Source of the DNA: Saprospiraceae bacterium
GTDB lineage: Bacteria; Bacteroidota; Bacteroidia; Chitinophagales; Saprospiraceae
Direction: 5' to 3'
Length of the DNA: 61,280 nt
Assembly: GCA_020437105.1 (NCBI GenBank)
Contig: JAGQWR010000127.1
Location: 1 to 61,280 of the forward strand
This document shows, piece after piece, positions 50,641 to 61,155 of this stretch (positions are counted from its first letter, which is position 1; each line of letters begins with the position of its first letter). The notes beneath the pieces are model-generated. The model ran no database searches and had not been told where the DNA came from. It was given only the letters and a program-made list of their open reading frames with translations. A program made the translations under genes and the position numbers.

Positions 50641-53600
50641 CTAATCTTTCTTTGGTAAACGCTTAGTCGCTCCTTTCAACCCGTTCAGAAAACCGGAAAA
50701 GGAATCAAATTGTTTCCGGTAGCTCAGGCCAATTCCCGTTTTATTCAATCGGTCTCCATTGAGCTCTGGTTCTGTGCTTTGGTAAAAGCGGATCTTGAGA
50801 TCGCGGTCCTCAGTAAGCGCGTATTCAATAACCAAATCACCTGCAAAGTACGCTCCCTGTGTAGCTCCGGGCTCTACAAAATCACTGCCGCCCAAATCAA
50901 AGTTTCCGCCTACATTAACAGAGAGTCTGTCATCCAACAGGTAATTACTTAATCGCACCTCCAATTCGCCGGATTGATAATATAGGATTGGGTTTTCGGC
51001 AATCGCTTCGGCTTCCTGTAGCGTTCGGTAATCGACTTTAAAATCGATTCCGGAAATCAGACCATCCTCGCGCAGCCACTCCGATACAAGCCCTGTAAGG
51101 TAATTGGAGAATTGTTGAAAGATCATCTCCGTTACCGTGTTAAACCCGATGTTAAACTCGTTGCCGGTCAGGCTGAAATCAGAAGGTAGAAACTGCCCAA
51201 CCACGATCAGACCGAAGACCTGCCGGTTCATTTCGTTTTGATCCTGTCGGATAAGTCGCAGCTTGCTATCTGTATAACTTTTCAGTTCTCCGCTTAGGGT
51301 CGGAAAATCGATATTAAACTCAATATCCGGATTGAGTAATTCGCCGGTAAGGCGCATAGTCAAATCCACTTTTGTCGGGGTGTCTGCCTGATCTTTGGCT
51401 GTTTGAGAGGCCGTAAGTAAGTATTCGCCAATAAAATTAGTCACCTTGGTCTCAAAGTTCTCATATTTTGCCACCAGGTCAATATCGGCTCCAAAAGGAT
51501 CACCATCCCACCTCAAAGTACTCCCCTCCTCTACGATAAATGGTTTATTTAGTCCGACATTCATCAGGGTAAACAGGTAATCTCCCTGTACCACCTCGTA
51601 ATTACCAATGAGTTGAAAATCTCCTTCCCGGGTGACCACCATCCGCAAATTGCCTCGACCTTTACTTCGGAGTACATCCCCAAGCTGTTCATTAAAAACG
51701 ATGCTCACCTGGGCATTTTCCCGTACATCCAAATCCAAAATAATACTTAGTCCCAGGGCTTCCTCCAGGGTTTCAGGCTGATTGTCAATTTCCTGTTGTT
51801 GGCGCTTGTCGCGAAACTTAATAAAACTCACCTCCGAAGCATCCCGGCCATAATCTACAGGCAGGGTAATCATCGTACCACCGCTTGTACTGGCATTCAC
51901 ATAAACATCTGTGCGATTAAATGGACCGGAAAAAGTAACACGCCCATTCGCGTAAGCGGTACCATAAAAGAGGGAGTTTTGACCTTTTACGGTATTTAAA
52001 CCCAAAAATCGATCCGTAAGCAGGGTTACACCCAATCTGAAATCTTTTAAATGATTGTGCAAAATCCCACCTGTGAGGGTTGCTTTATTGCCTTCTTCAT
52101 CCGTTACAATGGCATTCGTAGCATCCATCATGGTACTTGACAAGATCAATTTCTGGTCGTCAATGTAGTATCTGGTATTGAGGTAATCGATAGTAATTCC
52201 GGCATCTTGTACCAAGGCCTCTCCTTTAATCTCCGGTTTCTGCGGCGGACCTTCCAAATCAATGGAGGCCTGTATGGTGCCTACTGTATTTCGAACGCCC
52301 GCACCGATCCAGTATTCCAAAATTGACAGGGGCAAGTCTGCCAGTTTTGCCTTAAAGTTTAGGTAATTAGCCGGATCAGAATCTGTGGCATCTACATACT
52401 TGACCGGATTATAATAACCGGCAATGTCAATTTGTTGGGTGCTCCTGCCTCCCTCAAAAGTGGCTTCAATCCGGGACTTCAGACTCTCTGCTTTCAACTT
52501 CACCAAAAGGGAGCCAAAATCATCCTGATTTATGAGAAGGGTATCGGCAACAATGCTGGCCTGCAGACCCTCAAATTTGAAAATATCTTTCACAGAAGCT
52601 TGTACTTGCACCCGCCCGTCAAACTTCAGCTTATCATAAACCCACAAATCATTCACACTCTCCAAATCGTAATTTTGAAGTTGAAACAAGAGGCCACGCC
52701 GACCCAGGCTTTCCAAGACAATGCGTCTGTCTCCATTCCGCAACACAAAATCCCGTGTACGAACATAATCATCCCCTACCCGCAGAAAGTTATTGGCATC
52801 AATTTGCCAAAGCTGATTCCACAGAATAATATCAGATTGTTCAAAACGAACTATAAAGTCTTCTTCGACCGGAAAGAATTGGCCATCGACCTCAATGGTA
52901 TTCAGGATTTCAGAAAAATCATAGGCTGTTATACCAAAAAAGAGGGTATCCTGATCTACCAGGCCAAGCATATTAATAGGCGCAAGCGTCAGGTTTTCAC
53001 CGATATGGGTTTCTCCGATTGCAACATTTAGATCACTCCCCCCCTCCCGGGCTTTTACCACCACTACAACATCATCAAAAACGAGGTTGCCATATTGCAC
53101 CTCGGCGGCTTCCATATCAAATTTGAAGGACTCCGCCGGGATGTCGAAACTACCAAACACATATAAATCCGATATTTCTTCCAATTTGGGATTTACGAGT
53201 TCCAACAGGCCTTTTGTGTCAAAAACTTCAATGGCGTATTCAAAATTACTCGTTGAATCAACTTGTTTATCTGAAACGGGGATATGCAACTTATCTGAAA
53301 AACGCGGAAAGTGCTTTTCAGAAAATTGAAGCAGTTGGTCAGGTATTTGGGCCACATCAAAATCACCTTTCAAATGGGCAGAAAAAATGTCGGAGTTTAT
53401 CGTTAATTCACGATATTCAGGACTGGTAATACTGGATTCTATGGAAACGGTATCAATTAAAAAGTGTTGATCCCGACCGTGGTTAATAACCAGCTCGCTC
53501 AGCCGCACCCGGCCCTGCATTTTACTGATATCAATATCCTGAACATTGATATTTACTTTTCCTTCCAGCGAATAATCGGCTTTTATGAGGTTGAGTTTTT

Positions 53601-55707
53601 TTAGATCCAGCGTACGGATGTCTGAATTAAAGGCCAAAAGTGGTACCCGATCAGTAAAGTCGATGGTACCGGCAAAATCCATGTCAATATTATTGTCGGT
53701 TATGGTCACTTCTCCGTCGAAAAGATTCTCCTGCAACTGCCCATTCATTTCCAGGTTCTGATAATTGTACCCTCGAACATAAAAGCTATCTATCGTTGCA
53801 CTCAAGGTCGCTTCAGCCGAAGAAGCCGTCAAGCCTTTTCCGTTTTGAACTTCGGAAGACATGGTGATTTTTCCGAAATACGGACTTTCTGACCAGGTAC
53901 CCAAGTCGAAACCAATCAGTTTTATACGTCCGGAATACAGGGCGTTCTCCCTGCCTCCAATGGTGCTTAATTTCATATCCAGGATGGCCTGTCCCAAATC
54001 CGAACGCAGGTTTCCGTTGGCTACAAAATCATAGAAGAATCCGTCAAATCGACCTTCAAAGTCCATCTTACCCAACTTATCAAAGTTGGTTGGCGGATTA
54101 AAGTTTGGGATCAATTGCCGCAGGGTGCCCATATTGGTCACCAGTCTTTCCAGGCTTAAGTTTAGGTATTGGTTTTCCGGCACCGTCAGGTTAAAGAATC
54201 CAAAAGAACCACTTAAAAAGGTGGACCGGTCCAGGATAACTTCCAGGTTGTTTCCGGAAAGATTGTCGATCGTTCCAAAAAGATCTGCATTGACCAATAG
54301 GGTTTTATCCCGATTATTTTGGAAGTAGATATTTTGTTCCAAAGCCGGGGCGAAGGCCATAATATCCCGAACAGCAATAGATGCATCCCGGATATTTACA
54401 GAGTCAAGTTCTACTTCATAGACAAATTGCTTGAAATCTGAAAATTCATCGTAATTTAATATGACCTGATTTCCAATATTACTGTAAGGGGTTTCGATCT
54501 CCAAATTTTCTAATCGAACACCCTTGGAATCTACGTAAACCGATGAGGATGCTATTTTTTTAACCACAAAACCAGCATCCGAATTCAATGCAATCCGACG
54601 GATATCGCCTGTATATTTTTTATCCTTCCATTCAAAGTCACGAATATTGGCATAAACATCTGATAAATGGAGGTCTCTAAAATCCAATACATTGTCCGGA
54701 ATCAGCCGATCGTCGCCCCAGCGGGTATTGAGCAAATGAAAGCGTCCACCCATCACATCAAGCGATTCCAAGCTAAAAAGCATGGAAGATCCCTGCACTT
54801 CCTGAGCAAAAATAGAATCCATAGGCGGCCACTCCAACTGCCAGGCCAGAAAGGAAAAGTCTGAATAAGAGAGAAAATCCCAGGGAAAAACAAAATAATG
54901 GTTAAAATCCGGAATATCCGGGGGCCATTTATTGACGCGCGCCACCGAATCTCTATTCCAGATCGCATCAACTGTCACCTGATCTTGTGGAAACAGATGC
55001 AGACTAATCTCTGGATCTTCAAGTTTCGCAGAAGAAAGTCGAATGATTTTCCCTGCCAGGTCAAACTCATCAAAAAGAAATGCCCCACGTGCAATTCTAT
55101 ATTGTTGGTCAGATCCATATAAACTATCCTGTTTGGAAAACACCACGTCTTCCAGATAGAGACTTTCCAGTCCTAACTGAAAGGGCTTTTTTTTGTTTGG
55201 AGCCACTGGTACACTCGGTTCCGGTTCTTTTTTTGACAGCGCTTCAATCAGAAATTGGATATTTTGTTCTTCAGATCCTGCCTGGCGGTGCATATATATT
55301 CGAGCATGCCGCAAACTTATTTCTTCTATTTCCAGCCGACGCTTGAACAGAGATACAAGTCCCGTGTTTAGATTAACTTTTAGTTGTTCTGCATAAATCA
55401 GGGTATCCTGATGCAGGTCTTCCACATAAAAGTCTTCCAGCACCAGCTGATCAAAAAATTCTAACTGGACACTTTTCAATTCAACCTTGGTGCCCCAGGC
55501 CGACGAAAGCGTCGTCATGATCTTATTAGCAACAAAATTTTGGAAGGCGGGAATCTGGAAAAGAATAAAAACCAGCATGAACAGGGCTACAAACCCAAAA
55601 AACACCCGAATTAAGAATCGCGGAAGGCGCTGCCACCAGGTACGTTGTACCCGTGGTTTTTGCTCCTTGACCTCTTCCTTTTCCGACTGTTTATTCATTT
55701 GTTCCAA
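50641..55707 (-). CDS. tamB: TamB-like translocation and assembly protein (DUF490)
   Basis: The 1688-residue protein has one N-terminal membrane anchor (about 31-55, FFGFVALFMLVFILFQIP) with an AsmA-like start (WGTKVELKSVQLEFFDQL). A very long beta-rich repetitive body follows, typical of the bridge-like lipid-transfer fold, and the DUF490 domain closes at about 1270-1650 (RKQFDSFSGFLNGLKG tail). TamB spans the periplasm and is linked to phospholipid movement and outer-membrane protein assembly. Bacteroidota forms are longer than E. coli TamB. No tamA neighbour is seen. DUF2461 follows by 27 bp; the folP unit lies upstream after a 142-bp gap. Confidence 0.87.
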   Translation of the reverse strand: MEQMNKQSEKEEVKEQKPRVQRTWWQRLPRFLIRVFFGFVALFMLVFILFQIPAFQNFVANKIMTTLSSAWGTKVELKSVQLEFFDQLVLEDFYVEDLHQDTLIYAEQLKVNLNTGLVSLFKRRLEIEEISLRHARIYMHRQAGSEEQNIQFLIEALSKKEPEPSVPVAPNKKKPFQLGLESLYLEDVVFSKQDSLYGSDQQYRIARGAFLFDEFDLAGKIIRLSSAKLEDPEISLHLFPQDQVTVDAIWNRDSVARVNKWPPDIPDFNHYFVFPWDFLSYSDFSFLAWQLEWPPMDSIFAQEVQGSSMLFSLESLDVMGGRFHLLNTRWGDDRLIPDNVLDFRDLHLSDVYANIRDFEWKDKKYTGDIRRIALNSDAGFVVKKIASSSVYVDSKGVRLENLEIETPYSNIGNQVILNYDEFSDFKQFVYEVELDSVNIRDASIAVRDIMAFAPALEQNIYFQNNRDKTLLVNADLFGTIDNLSGNNLEVILDRSTFLSGSFGFFNLTVPENQYLNLSLERLVTNMGTLRQLIPNFNPPTNFDKLGKMDFEGRFDGFFYDFVANGNLRSDLGQAILDMKLSTIGGRENALYSGRIKLIGFDLGTWSESPYFGKITMSSEVQNGKGLTASSAEATLSATIDSFYVRGYNYQNLEMNGQLQENLFDGEVTITDNNIDMDFAGTIDFTDRVPLLAFNSDIRTLDLKKLNLIKADYSLEGKVNINVQDIDISKMQGRVRLSELVINHGRDQHFLIDTVSIESSITSPEYRELTINSDIFSAHLKGDFDVAQIPDQLLQFSEKHFPRFSDKLHIPVSDKQVDSTSNFEYAIEVFDTKGLLELVNPKLEEISDLYVFGSFDIPAESFKFDMEAAEVQYGNLVFDDVVVVVKAREGGSDLNVAIGETHIGENLTLAPINMLGLVDQDTLFFGITAYDFSEILNTIEVDGQFFPVEEDFIVRFEQSDIILWNQLWQIDANNFLRVGDDYVRTRDFVLRNGDRRIVLESLGRRGLLFQLQNYDLESVNDLWVYDKLKFDGRVQVQASVKDIFKFEGLQASIVADTLLINQDDFGSLLVKLKAESLKSRIEATFEGGRSTQQIDIAGYYNPVKYVDATDSDPANYLNFKAKLADLPLSILEYWIGAGVRNTVGTIQASIDLEGPPQKPEIKGEALVQDAGITIDYLNTRYYIDDQKLILSSTMMDATNAIVTDEEGNKATLTGGILHNHLKDFRLGVTLLTDRFLGLNTVKGQNSLFYGTAYANGRVTFSGPFNRTDVYVNASTSGGTMITLPVDYGRDASEVSFIKFRDKRQQQEIDNQPETLEEALGLSIILDLDVRENAQVSIVFNEQLGDVLRSKGRGNLRMVVTREGDFQLIGNYEVVQGDYLFTLMNVGLNKPFIVEEGSTLRWDGDPFGADIDLVAKYENFETKVTNFIGEYLLTASQTAKDQADTPTKVDLTMRLTGELLNPDIEFNIDFPTLSGELKSYTDSKLRLIRQDQNEMNRQVFGLIVVGQFLPSDFSLTGNEFNIGFNTVTEMIFQQFSNYLTGLVSEWLREDGLISGIDFKVDYRTLQEAEAIAENPILYYQSGELEVRLSNYLLDDRLSVNVGGNFDLGGSDFVEPGATQGAYFAGDLVIEYALTEDRDLKIRFYQSTEPELNGDRLNKTGIGLSYRKQFDSFSGFLNGLKGATKRLPKKD

Positions 55708-55849
55708 CTACCTCCGGCAAATTAGCCATTAACTGGTCTCCCTTCTTTGAATATCAACTGTTTAGGAAAGTTGATTGTTTAAATTTTGTACCGATTTCAC
55801 CCTGCAAAGATAGCCAATTCTGTAGGGAGCACCTGCATTTAACCATACT

Positions 55850-56815
55850 TTAGGACCGGGATATAAATTCGAGTGCTCTTCGATCAGTGTAATAAGCACC
55901 TTTGGTTTTAAATTCTACAAAACCAACATGGCCACCATGAGGCGGACATTCAAAATAAAGATGTCTATTTTCTGCTGCAAGTTCGTATGGGTAACAGTTT
56001 TCAGCTAAAAAAGTATCGTCTTTTGCATTTATTAACAAGGTAGGCACGTTAATTTGGCTCAAAACCGGGAGGGAGGCTGCTTTTGTCCAATAATCGACTG
56101 CATTCTTAAAGCCGTTCATTGGAGCTGTAAACCATTCATCAAATTCATTAAAACTCCTGGCCCTCCGGCCGAAAGGTGAGGCATTGAACGCCGGAAAACT
56201 GGCCGCCTTAGCTTCCATTTTTTTATTCATGGATTTCAAAAACCGATCCAGGTAGAGGGCATTATACCATTTGTTAATCTCTTCATTGCTGGATTTAATA
56301 TCACAGGGCACCGAGAATGCCACCCCTTTCCCAACAATCTTTGGCAGATGCTGTCCCTGCTCGCCCAGGTATCTCAAAACCACATTTCCACCCAGGCTAA
56401 ATCCAGCTATTACGACCTCCCTGTACCGATCTAGCGCCTGAATTTGCTCCACCACAAAAGCCAAATCACCGGTCGATCCCATATGGTAAGTCGGAATTTT
56501 TCGATTCAACACACCACTACATCCGCGAAAATTCATACCAACCCCGTCCCACCCGTGTTGGTTAAAGTATTTGATCATGCCCCTTACATAGGGCCGGTTG
56601 GCACTGCCTTCCAAACCGTGTAACACCAAAATTAGGCGGTCCGCACCAATGCTTGACCAGTCCAGATCCAAAAAGTCGCCATCGGGTGTTTCGACCCGTT
56701 GTCGCTGGTAATGCAGGTCAGTGACCTTTCTGAAAATAGCCGCATAAAGAGTATTGAGGTGGGGATTTTTTAAAAAGGGAGGAACCTGGTAGTTTGTGTT
56801 ACTTACCCTGGGCAT
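55850..56815 (-). CDS. YheT-like alpha/beta-fold hydrolase
   Basis: The 321-residue protein belongs to the YheT/ABHD1-3 (AB-hydrolase 4) family. Matching features are PPFLKNPHLNTLYAAIFRK at the start, HGLEGSANRPYVRGM, NFRGCSG, the nucleophile elbow GFSLGGN, a late DDTFLAE with acid Asp, and PPHGGHVGFV with the catalytic His. The activity is probably an esterase or lipase, with unknown substrate. It closes the folP unit; only 3 bp separate it from the unknown gene upstream. Confidence 0.88.
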   Translation of the reverse strand: MPRVSNTNYQVPPFLKNPHLNTLYAAIFRKVTDLHYQRQRVETPDGDFLDLDWSSIGADRLILVLHGLEGSANRPYVRGMIKYFNQHGWDGVGMNFRGCSGVLNRKIPTYHMGSTGDLAFVVEQIQALDRYREVVIAGFSLGGNVVLRYLGEQGQHLPKIVGKGVAFSVPCDIKSSNEEINKWYNALYLDRFLKSMNKKMEAKAASFPAFNASPFGRRARSFNEFDEWFTAPMNGFKNAVDYWTKAASLPVLSQINVPTLLINAKDDTFLAENCYPYELAAENRHLYFECPPHGGHVGFVEFKTKGAYYTDRRALEFISRS

Positions 56816-56818
56816 AAA

Positions 56819-58231
56819 TCATTTGTTGTTTAGGGTCACAATGGTCAAAGGCGTTACATTGGCTTTCCCGGAAGAACGGATCATTTCAAAACGCTTTTTA
56901 TCGTCCACAGCCTCCGACAGGGTATTGTATATGCTTCCAAAGAATAAGGCATAATCATATCTGGAATCACTAAAACATCCCATCCACATGATACCGCTGG
57001 ACAAGCCTTTTCCGCTGAATAGTTTTAATTGCTTTTCGGCAATGGCCATTTCACCATAATTTCCTTCAACGATCAGGTACTTTATGCCATCCAGGTTTAA
57101 CAATCGGCTGCAATCATAAATTGAAACGATGGTATCCCCGGAAGGAAGAATGGCGACAACATCGGCTTTATAAGGTGCTGGTTCTTCTTCAAGGTCCGGA
57201 ACATTTTCTTTGGTCTTGCCCTGTTTTTTATTCTCATAGACCGGACTGGGAAGATCGGCAATCGGAAAAGGCGTTTTTAAAAAGGCGGAATCAACTTCAA
57301 AAAAGGCAGGCTCAGCAGAGCCGCTTAAGCGAATGCTGTCTCTTAATTCCACTAACTCCTGTCCATCGATATAAACCACTTTTGCTTTCTGCCATTCAAT
57401 ATAAATGAGGCCGACTATAAGTGCTGTGCAGATGCCTACCACACCCATTTGATTGTAATAATTTCGCTGAAACCGATCGGTAGAAAGTTTAGCGCCAGTT
57501 AGTTGCCAGAGTCGTTTACTTTGATCAGCAATACGTTGAGTGGGGTTGGCCAGAATTTTTGACTGGCTGACAAATTCAACAAATCGCCTGTTTTTGGAGA
57601 ACACCTCTTTCCGGGCTGGTGTAATGATCAGAATAGCGTGTTCATCCGGCTGAATTTTTATCAGCCCCACCCCATTTTTGACACATTGGCGTTTTAACTC
57701 CCGCAAATATTTAGAATCGGGCTTTACAAATACATCGTCCCCAATGGAAATCCATTGTTCATTTGCATGATATTGCTTGAATTGCTCAATAGCGTAGATG
57801 TAAAAATAACGCTGAATCCATTTTAGCGTAGCCCGGAAAAAGAAGAAAAACAACAATAATGAGGCAGACAAGCTGGCAAATATTCCCCAATTGCCCAATG
57901 CCTCGATAGAGAGCCACCCCCTGAGGATGGCAGTAACAAACAACAAAGTGCTGCATAAAAAGGCAAATGCTGCTGAATCCCAATGCAAAAGCACTTTTTG
58001 GATTTTGTACACCACCTCTCCCTTGGTCAGATGGGAGGTCGCTTCAAAGGTGGCCGTAAAAACTGTTCCATCCTCATTGGGAAACTGTATAAACCCATCT
58101 GCTATTACTCCGCCTGCTGCCTGTTGGTCAAGTGCAGCGGTGGTACCTCCCATTCGGGGACGATGTTTATAGTACCCTTTGAGAAAGCGTAAGGTGGCCC
58201 TTTTTATACGATCTTCTGATAGGTTGGACAA
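56819..58231 (-). CDS. Unknown membrane protein in the folP unit
   Basis: The 470-residue protein has an N-terminal soluble stretch (1-80), two membrane segments (about 86-108 and 118-135), a middle cytoplasmic region, a third segment (about 265-285) and a C-terminal extracytoplasmic part rich in E/P. The N-terminal GFIQF...FTATFEATS has the look of a nuclease-like E-x-T motif, and the C-terminal YALFFGSIYNTLSEA resembles a SPOR-like strand-helix; both are weak resemblances. I do not recognise a family. It is placed 6 bp after folP and 3 bp before the YheT-like gene, so all three are probably translated from one mRNA. Confidence 0.6.
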   Translation of the reverse strand: MSNLSEDRIKRATLRFLKGYYKHRPRMGGTTAALDQQAAGGVIADGFIQFPNEDGTVFTATFEATSHLTKGEVVYKIQKVLLHWDSAAFAFLCSTLLFVTAILRGWLSIEALGNWGIFASLSASLLLFFFFFRATLKWIQRYFYIYAIEQFKQYHANEQWISIGDDVFVKPDSKYLRELKRQCVKNGVGLIKIQPDEHAILIITPARKEVFSKNRRFVEFVSQSKILANPTQRIADQSKRLWQLTGAKLSTDRFQRNYYNQMGVVGICTALIVGLIYIEWQKAKVVYIDGQELVELRDSIRLSGSAEPAFFEVDSAFLKTPFPIADLPSPVYENKKQGKTKENVPDLEEEPAPYKADVVAILPSGDTIVSIYDCSRLLNLDGIKYLIVEGNYGEMAIAEKQLKLFSGKGLSSGIMWMGCFSDSRYDYALFFGSIYNTLSEAVDDKKRFEMIRSSGKANVTPLTIVTLNNK

Positions 58232-58237
58232 AGCTGA

Positions 58238-59086
58238 TTATTGATCTGTCAATTCTAATTGATGCCACAATTTAATAGTTTCCACTGCCTCTCGTACGTC
58301 ATGCACACGAAGAATCCTCGCTCCGTTTTGCAAGGCAACCATGTGCAATGCTGTAGTTCCGTTTAATGCCTGGGGAGGATTAACACCTAAAACCTTGCAT
58401 ATCATTGACTTACGTGACAATCCAACTAAAATTGGAAGCTCCAGATTTTTGAAAACGGCCAACTGTTTTAGTAATAAATAATTATCAGCAACACTTTTTC
58501 CAAAACCAAAGCCCGGATCCAGAATAATATCCTGCACACCAAAGGCACGCAACTTAGCAATTCGGAATGAAAAGAAATCAAATAGCTCTTCCAGGACATT
58601 CCCGTAATTTGGATTCTCCTGCATGTTTTCCGGAACGCCCTGCATGTGCATCAGGACATAAGGTACCTGATACGCAGCTGCAACTTTCCAAATCTGAGAA
58701 TCAATCTGACCGGCAGAAATATCGTTCAAGATGTGTACTCCAAGTTCTAATCCGACTCTGGCTACTTCAGATCGGACGGTATCCAGCGAAAGGATGGCTT
58801 CGGGGTAATTTTCACGAATGGCCGTAATTACAGAGGCTACCCGTTTAATTTCATCGCCTACCGGAATAATCTTTGCTCCGGGCCGGCTGGACATTCCCCC
58901 AATATCAATAATACTTGCTCCTGCTTTTAACATCCGGCCACATTCGATCAAAGCATTATCCCGGTCGCTAAATTTGCCTCCATCGTAAAAGGAATCTGGT
59001 GTGAGATTCAGAATGCCCATAACCTGGGGATAACTCAGATCCAAAATTTTTCCGCGGCAATTAAGCGTACTAATAGCGTATTCCAT
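58238..59086 (-). CDS. folP: Dihydropteroate synthase
   Basis: The 282-residue enzyme joins p-aminobenzoate to 6-hydroxymethyl-7,8-dihydropterin pyrophosphate in folate synthesis and is the sulfonamide target. Signatures are clear: VMGILNLTPDSFYDGG (about 23-38), DIGGMSSRPGA, and DPGFGFGKS. The usual R-x-H end is present as ARILRVHDV. It begins a three-gene unit; other folate genes are not in the window. Confidence 0.95.
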   Translation of the reverse strand: MEYAISTLNCRGKILDLSYPQVMGILNLTPDSFYDGGKFSDRDNALIECGRMLKAGASIIDIGGMSSRPGAKIIPVGDEIKRVASVITAIRENYPEAILSLDTVRSEVARVGLELGVHILNDISAGQIDSQIWKVAAAYQVPYVLMHMQGVPENMQENPNYGNVLEELFDFFSFRIAKLRAFGVQDIILDPGFGFGKSVADNYLLLKQLAVFKNLELPILVGLSRKSMICKVLGVNPPQALNGTTALHMVALQNGARILRVHDVREAVETIKLWHQLELTDQ

Positions 59087-59184
59087 TCCCAGATTCTGCG
59101 ATATTTATTCAACCTAACAGGGGCCTTCCACCATCCCCTAATCCCCCATCTTTTCAGAACAAAAGGGTCTCCAAAAATAGGATA

Positions 59185-61092
59185 TTAATACAGATACGGA
59201 TTTGCAGATACATTTACATCTCCAATCTTGGTACCAATAAAATCTAACTCACTTAAAGGAGTTGTTAATAGCTCTATTGAAATTTCTTCCGGAAAATTAG
59301 CCAGGGGCGGATCCCCGAAAATATAGCCCGAATCAACAAATCGCCAGGAAGTATTATTTGGAAAGGTGTCGGAAAGACTCAAAATCACTTTCTGAATAGA
59401 GACCATATCCAGGGTTGACACATTATTTGAATGATTGGCATCTGCAGAAATATGTTTAATGGGCGAGTTTAATAATTCAACGCCCAGGATATGCTTCAGA
59501 ATGGTCACCATATCGTAGGTCGTTACCCCATTGCCAATACCGGTATCTTTTTCCGGACGGATCACATAACTTTGATCGATCGGGAGATTTGGAAACACAT
59601 ACATTCCGCTGGTGTCAGTCAGTACGGTGTCTTGTACAAATCCACTCAGAATTACCGATACTCCAATGATTCCCTGCCCTGATTCCGTGTGAATTCTACC
59701 ACTAATATTGGCCGTTAATCCCTGTGAGGGATCGTATATGCCGTCAATCATTGTCGGACCGTCATCATTTGGATCCAACCAGTCCTTCAATCGACTGGAG
59801 GGGGTACCGCCTCCTTCCCAGGACATAAAAAATCGTCCGTGATAAGTCGTAACCTGAGTACATCCGGGAATGCCACCATGTAACTGCCCGACTACTTTAC
59901 CGGTGTTGTCAAATAGTGGTCCGCCGGAAGATCCGGGTTCGAAAGTGCCCAGATCAAATTTTACGCGGAGGTGGTGATTTGCAGGAGTGGTAACACCATT
60001 ATTCCAATCAATTGCAAGCGGATGAATAATCGCTGCCTGAGTATCTAATGATATTTTCTTGATGTCGGCATTGGGATGGTGTATGTGTGCACTACTTGGT
60101 GGAGCTGCATCTTCCCGGTTCCAGCCGTTGAAATAAACATTGTAATCCAGCGGAACGGCGCTTAACAATTCCACCAATAAAAAATCTGAAGCCTGGTATC
60201 CGGCGCGTTGCTGGCAGCCGATTACCGAATTAAAGACGGGCTCAGCCGGTGGATTGGCGCAGTCCGGCCCCTCATAATTGAAGTCAAAACGCCAAAGATC
60301 ATAGAGAGGCGTATAACCATCCTGGCAGTGATACCCGGAAAGCACATACGGTGTGCCATCTTCCAGGACATTATTTAATAAGCTTCCGCTACACCAGCCG
60401 GTGCCTTCCACTAAGGTCATTTGAATCCGACAAACACCTTGTTTTTCATCTTGCCAATTTGCCCCTTCCGGACAATTAATATTTATGTTGCAGGGATCGG
60501 ATGTACCAAATCCAAAGGGCGGGAAATGCATCCCGTGCAGGCTTTGTCCATCGAATGCATAATCTAACCGAAAAATATCAAAACTGCCCTTTCCGCGAAA
60601 AGCGGCTGGTTCGTAATATTCCAGAATAAAGGAGTCGCCTGTAATGAAACCAGTGCGAAACATCCCGGATTTTTTGTTGTTGGCATTGGTATAACTACCG
60701 AGCACTTCTTCGCCGGAAGGTGAAAACATGAATAAGCGGGCACCCGGAGGCAGGTAAAAATTCTGGTAACAGGCTGCCAGCCCGGCTGCATTTGGAATAT
60801 GGACATTCAACCACCAAATCCGGTCACCATTGTCCAACTCAAGCCATTGGCCCTGATTCTGCATATTCCAGTTAACCTGTTCCGGAATGGCAAACAAATC
60901 GGGGAAATCAGATTTTGCACGTTCGATACGGGCAGTTCCCGGCGGATCAAATAGATTCTGAGAGAGCTTCGGGCGTGCTCCCGGATCGAGGGTTAGGTAA
61001 TAAGGAGTACCCGGCGCAAACATTTGCGTTTTTCCCTGAAAAGGGAGCACCAGTAATAGTGTTAGGAGGAAAAGGGTAAAAATTCGGTTCAT
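59185..61092 (-). CDS. Secreted trypsin-like (lysyl endopeptidase-type) protease with dockerin-like tail
   Basis: The 635-residue protein begins with a signal peptide (MNRIFTLFLLTLLLVLP) and an N-terminal domain of about 170 residues. The serine-peptidase domain has the triad His255 (SGYHCQDG), Asp303 (SDFLLVEL) and Ser389 (PGSSGGP), with Cys-rich loops as in lysyl endopeptidases. Next come a carboxypeptidase-regulatory-like beta domain (about 460-520) and a dockerin type I-like pair (NGVTTYDMVTILKHILG and NVSTLDMVSIQKVIL). It ends in a beta segment with GDVNVSANPYLY and no recognisable type IX sorting domain. It is probably extracellular or cell-attached through the dockerin-like part. Confidence 0.85.
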   Translation of the reverse strand: MNRIFTLFLLTLLLVLPFQGKTQMFAPGTPYYLTLDPGARPKLSQNLFDPPGTARIERAKSDFPDLFAIPEQVNWNMQNQGQWLELDNGDRIWWLNVHIPNAAGLAACYQNFYLPPGARLFMFSPSGEEVLGSYTNANNKKSGMFRTGFITGDSFILEYYEPAAFRGKGSFDIFRLDYAFDGQSLHGMHFPPFGFGTSDPCNININCPEGANWQDEKQGVCRIQMTLVEGTGWCSGSLLNNVLEDGTPYVLSGYHCQDGYTPLYDLWRFDFNYEGPDCANPPAEPVFNSVIGCQQRAGYQASDFLLVELLSAVPLDYNVYFNGWNREDAAPPSSAHIHHPNADIKKISLDTQAAIIHPLAIDWNNGVTTPANHHLRVKFDLGTFEPGSSGGPLFDNTGKVVGQLHGGIPGCTQVTTYHGRFFMSWEGGGTPSSRLKDWLDPNDDGPTMIDGIYDPSQGLTANISGRIHTESGQGIIGVSVILSGFVQDTVLTDTSGMYVFPNLPIDQSYVIRPEKDTGIGNGVTTYDMVTILKHILGVELLNSPIKHISADANHSNNVSTLDMVSIQKVILSLSDTFPNNTSWRFVDSGYIFGDPPLANFPEEISIELLTTPLSELDFIGTKIGDVNVSANPYLY

Positions 61093-61111
61093 GACATGGG
61101 AAATTATGTCA

Positions 61112-61119
61112 CAAAGATA
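61112..61119 (-). promoter_or_regulatory. Candidate -7 element of the trypsin-like protease gene
   Basis: On the minus strand TATCTTTG matches TAnnTTTG and lies 20 bp upstream of the ATG at 61092, giving a short leader. No -33 TTG was found. Confidence 0.45.
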
Positions 61120-61155
61120 AGTAATGTTTTTACCGCTAAAAAGGGGGAAAAAAAT

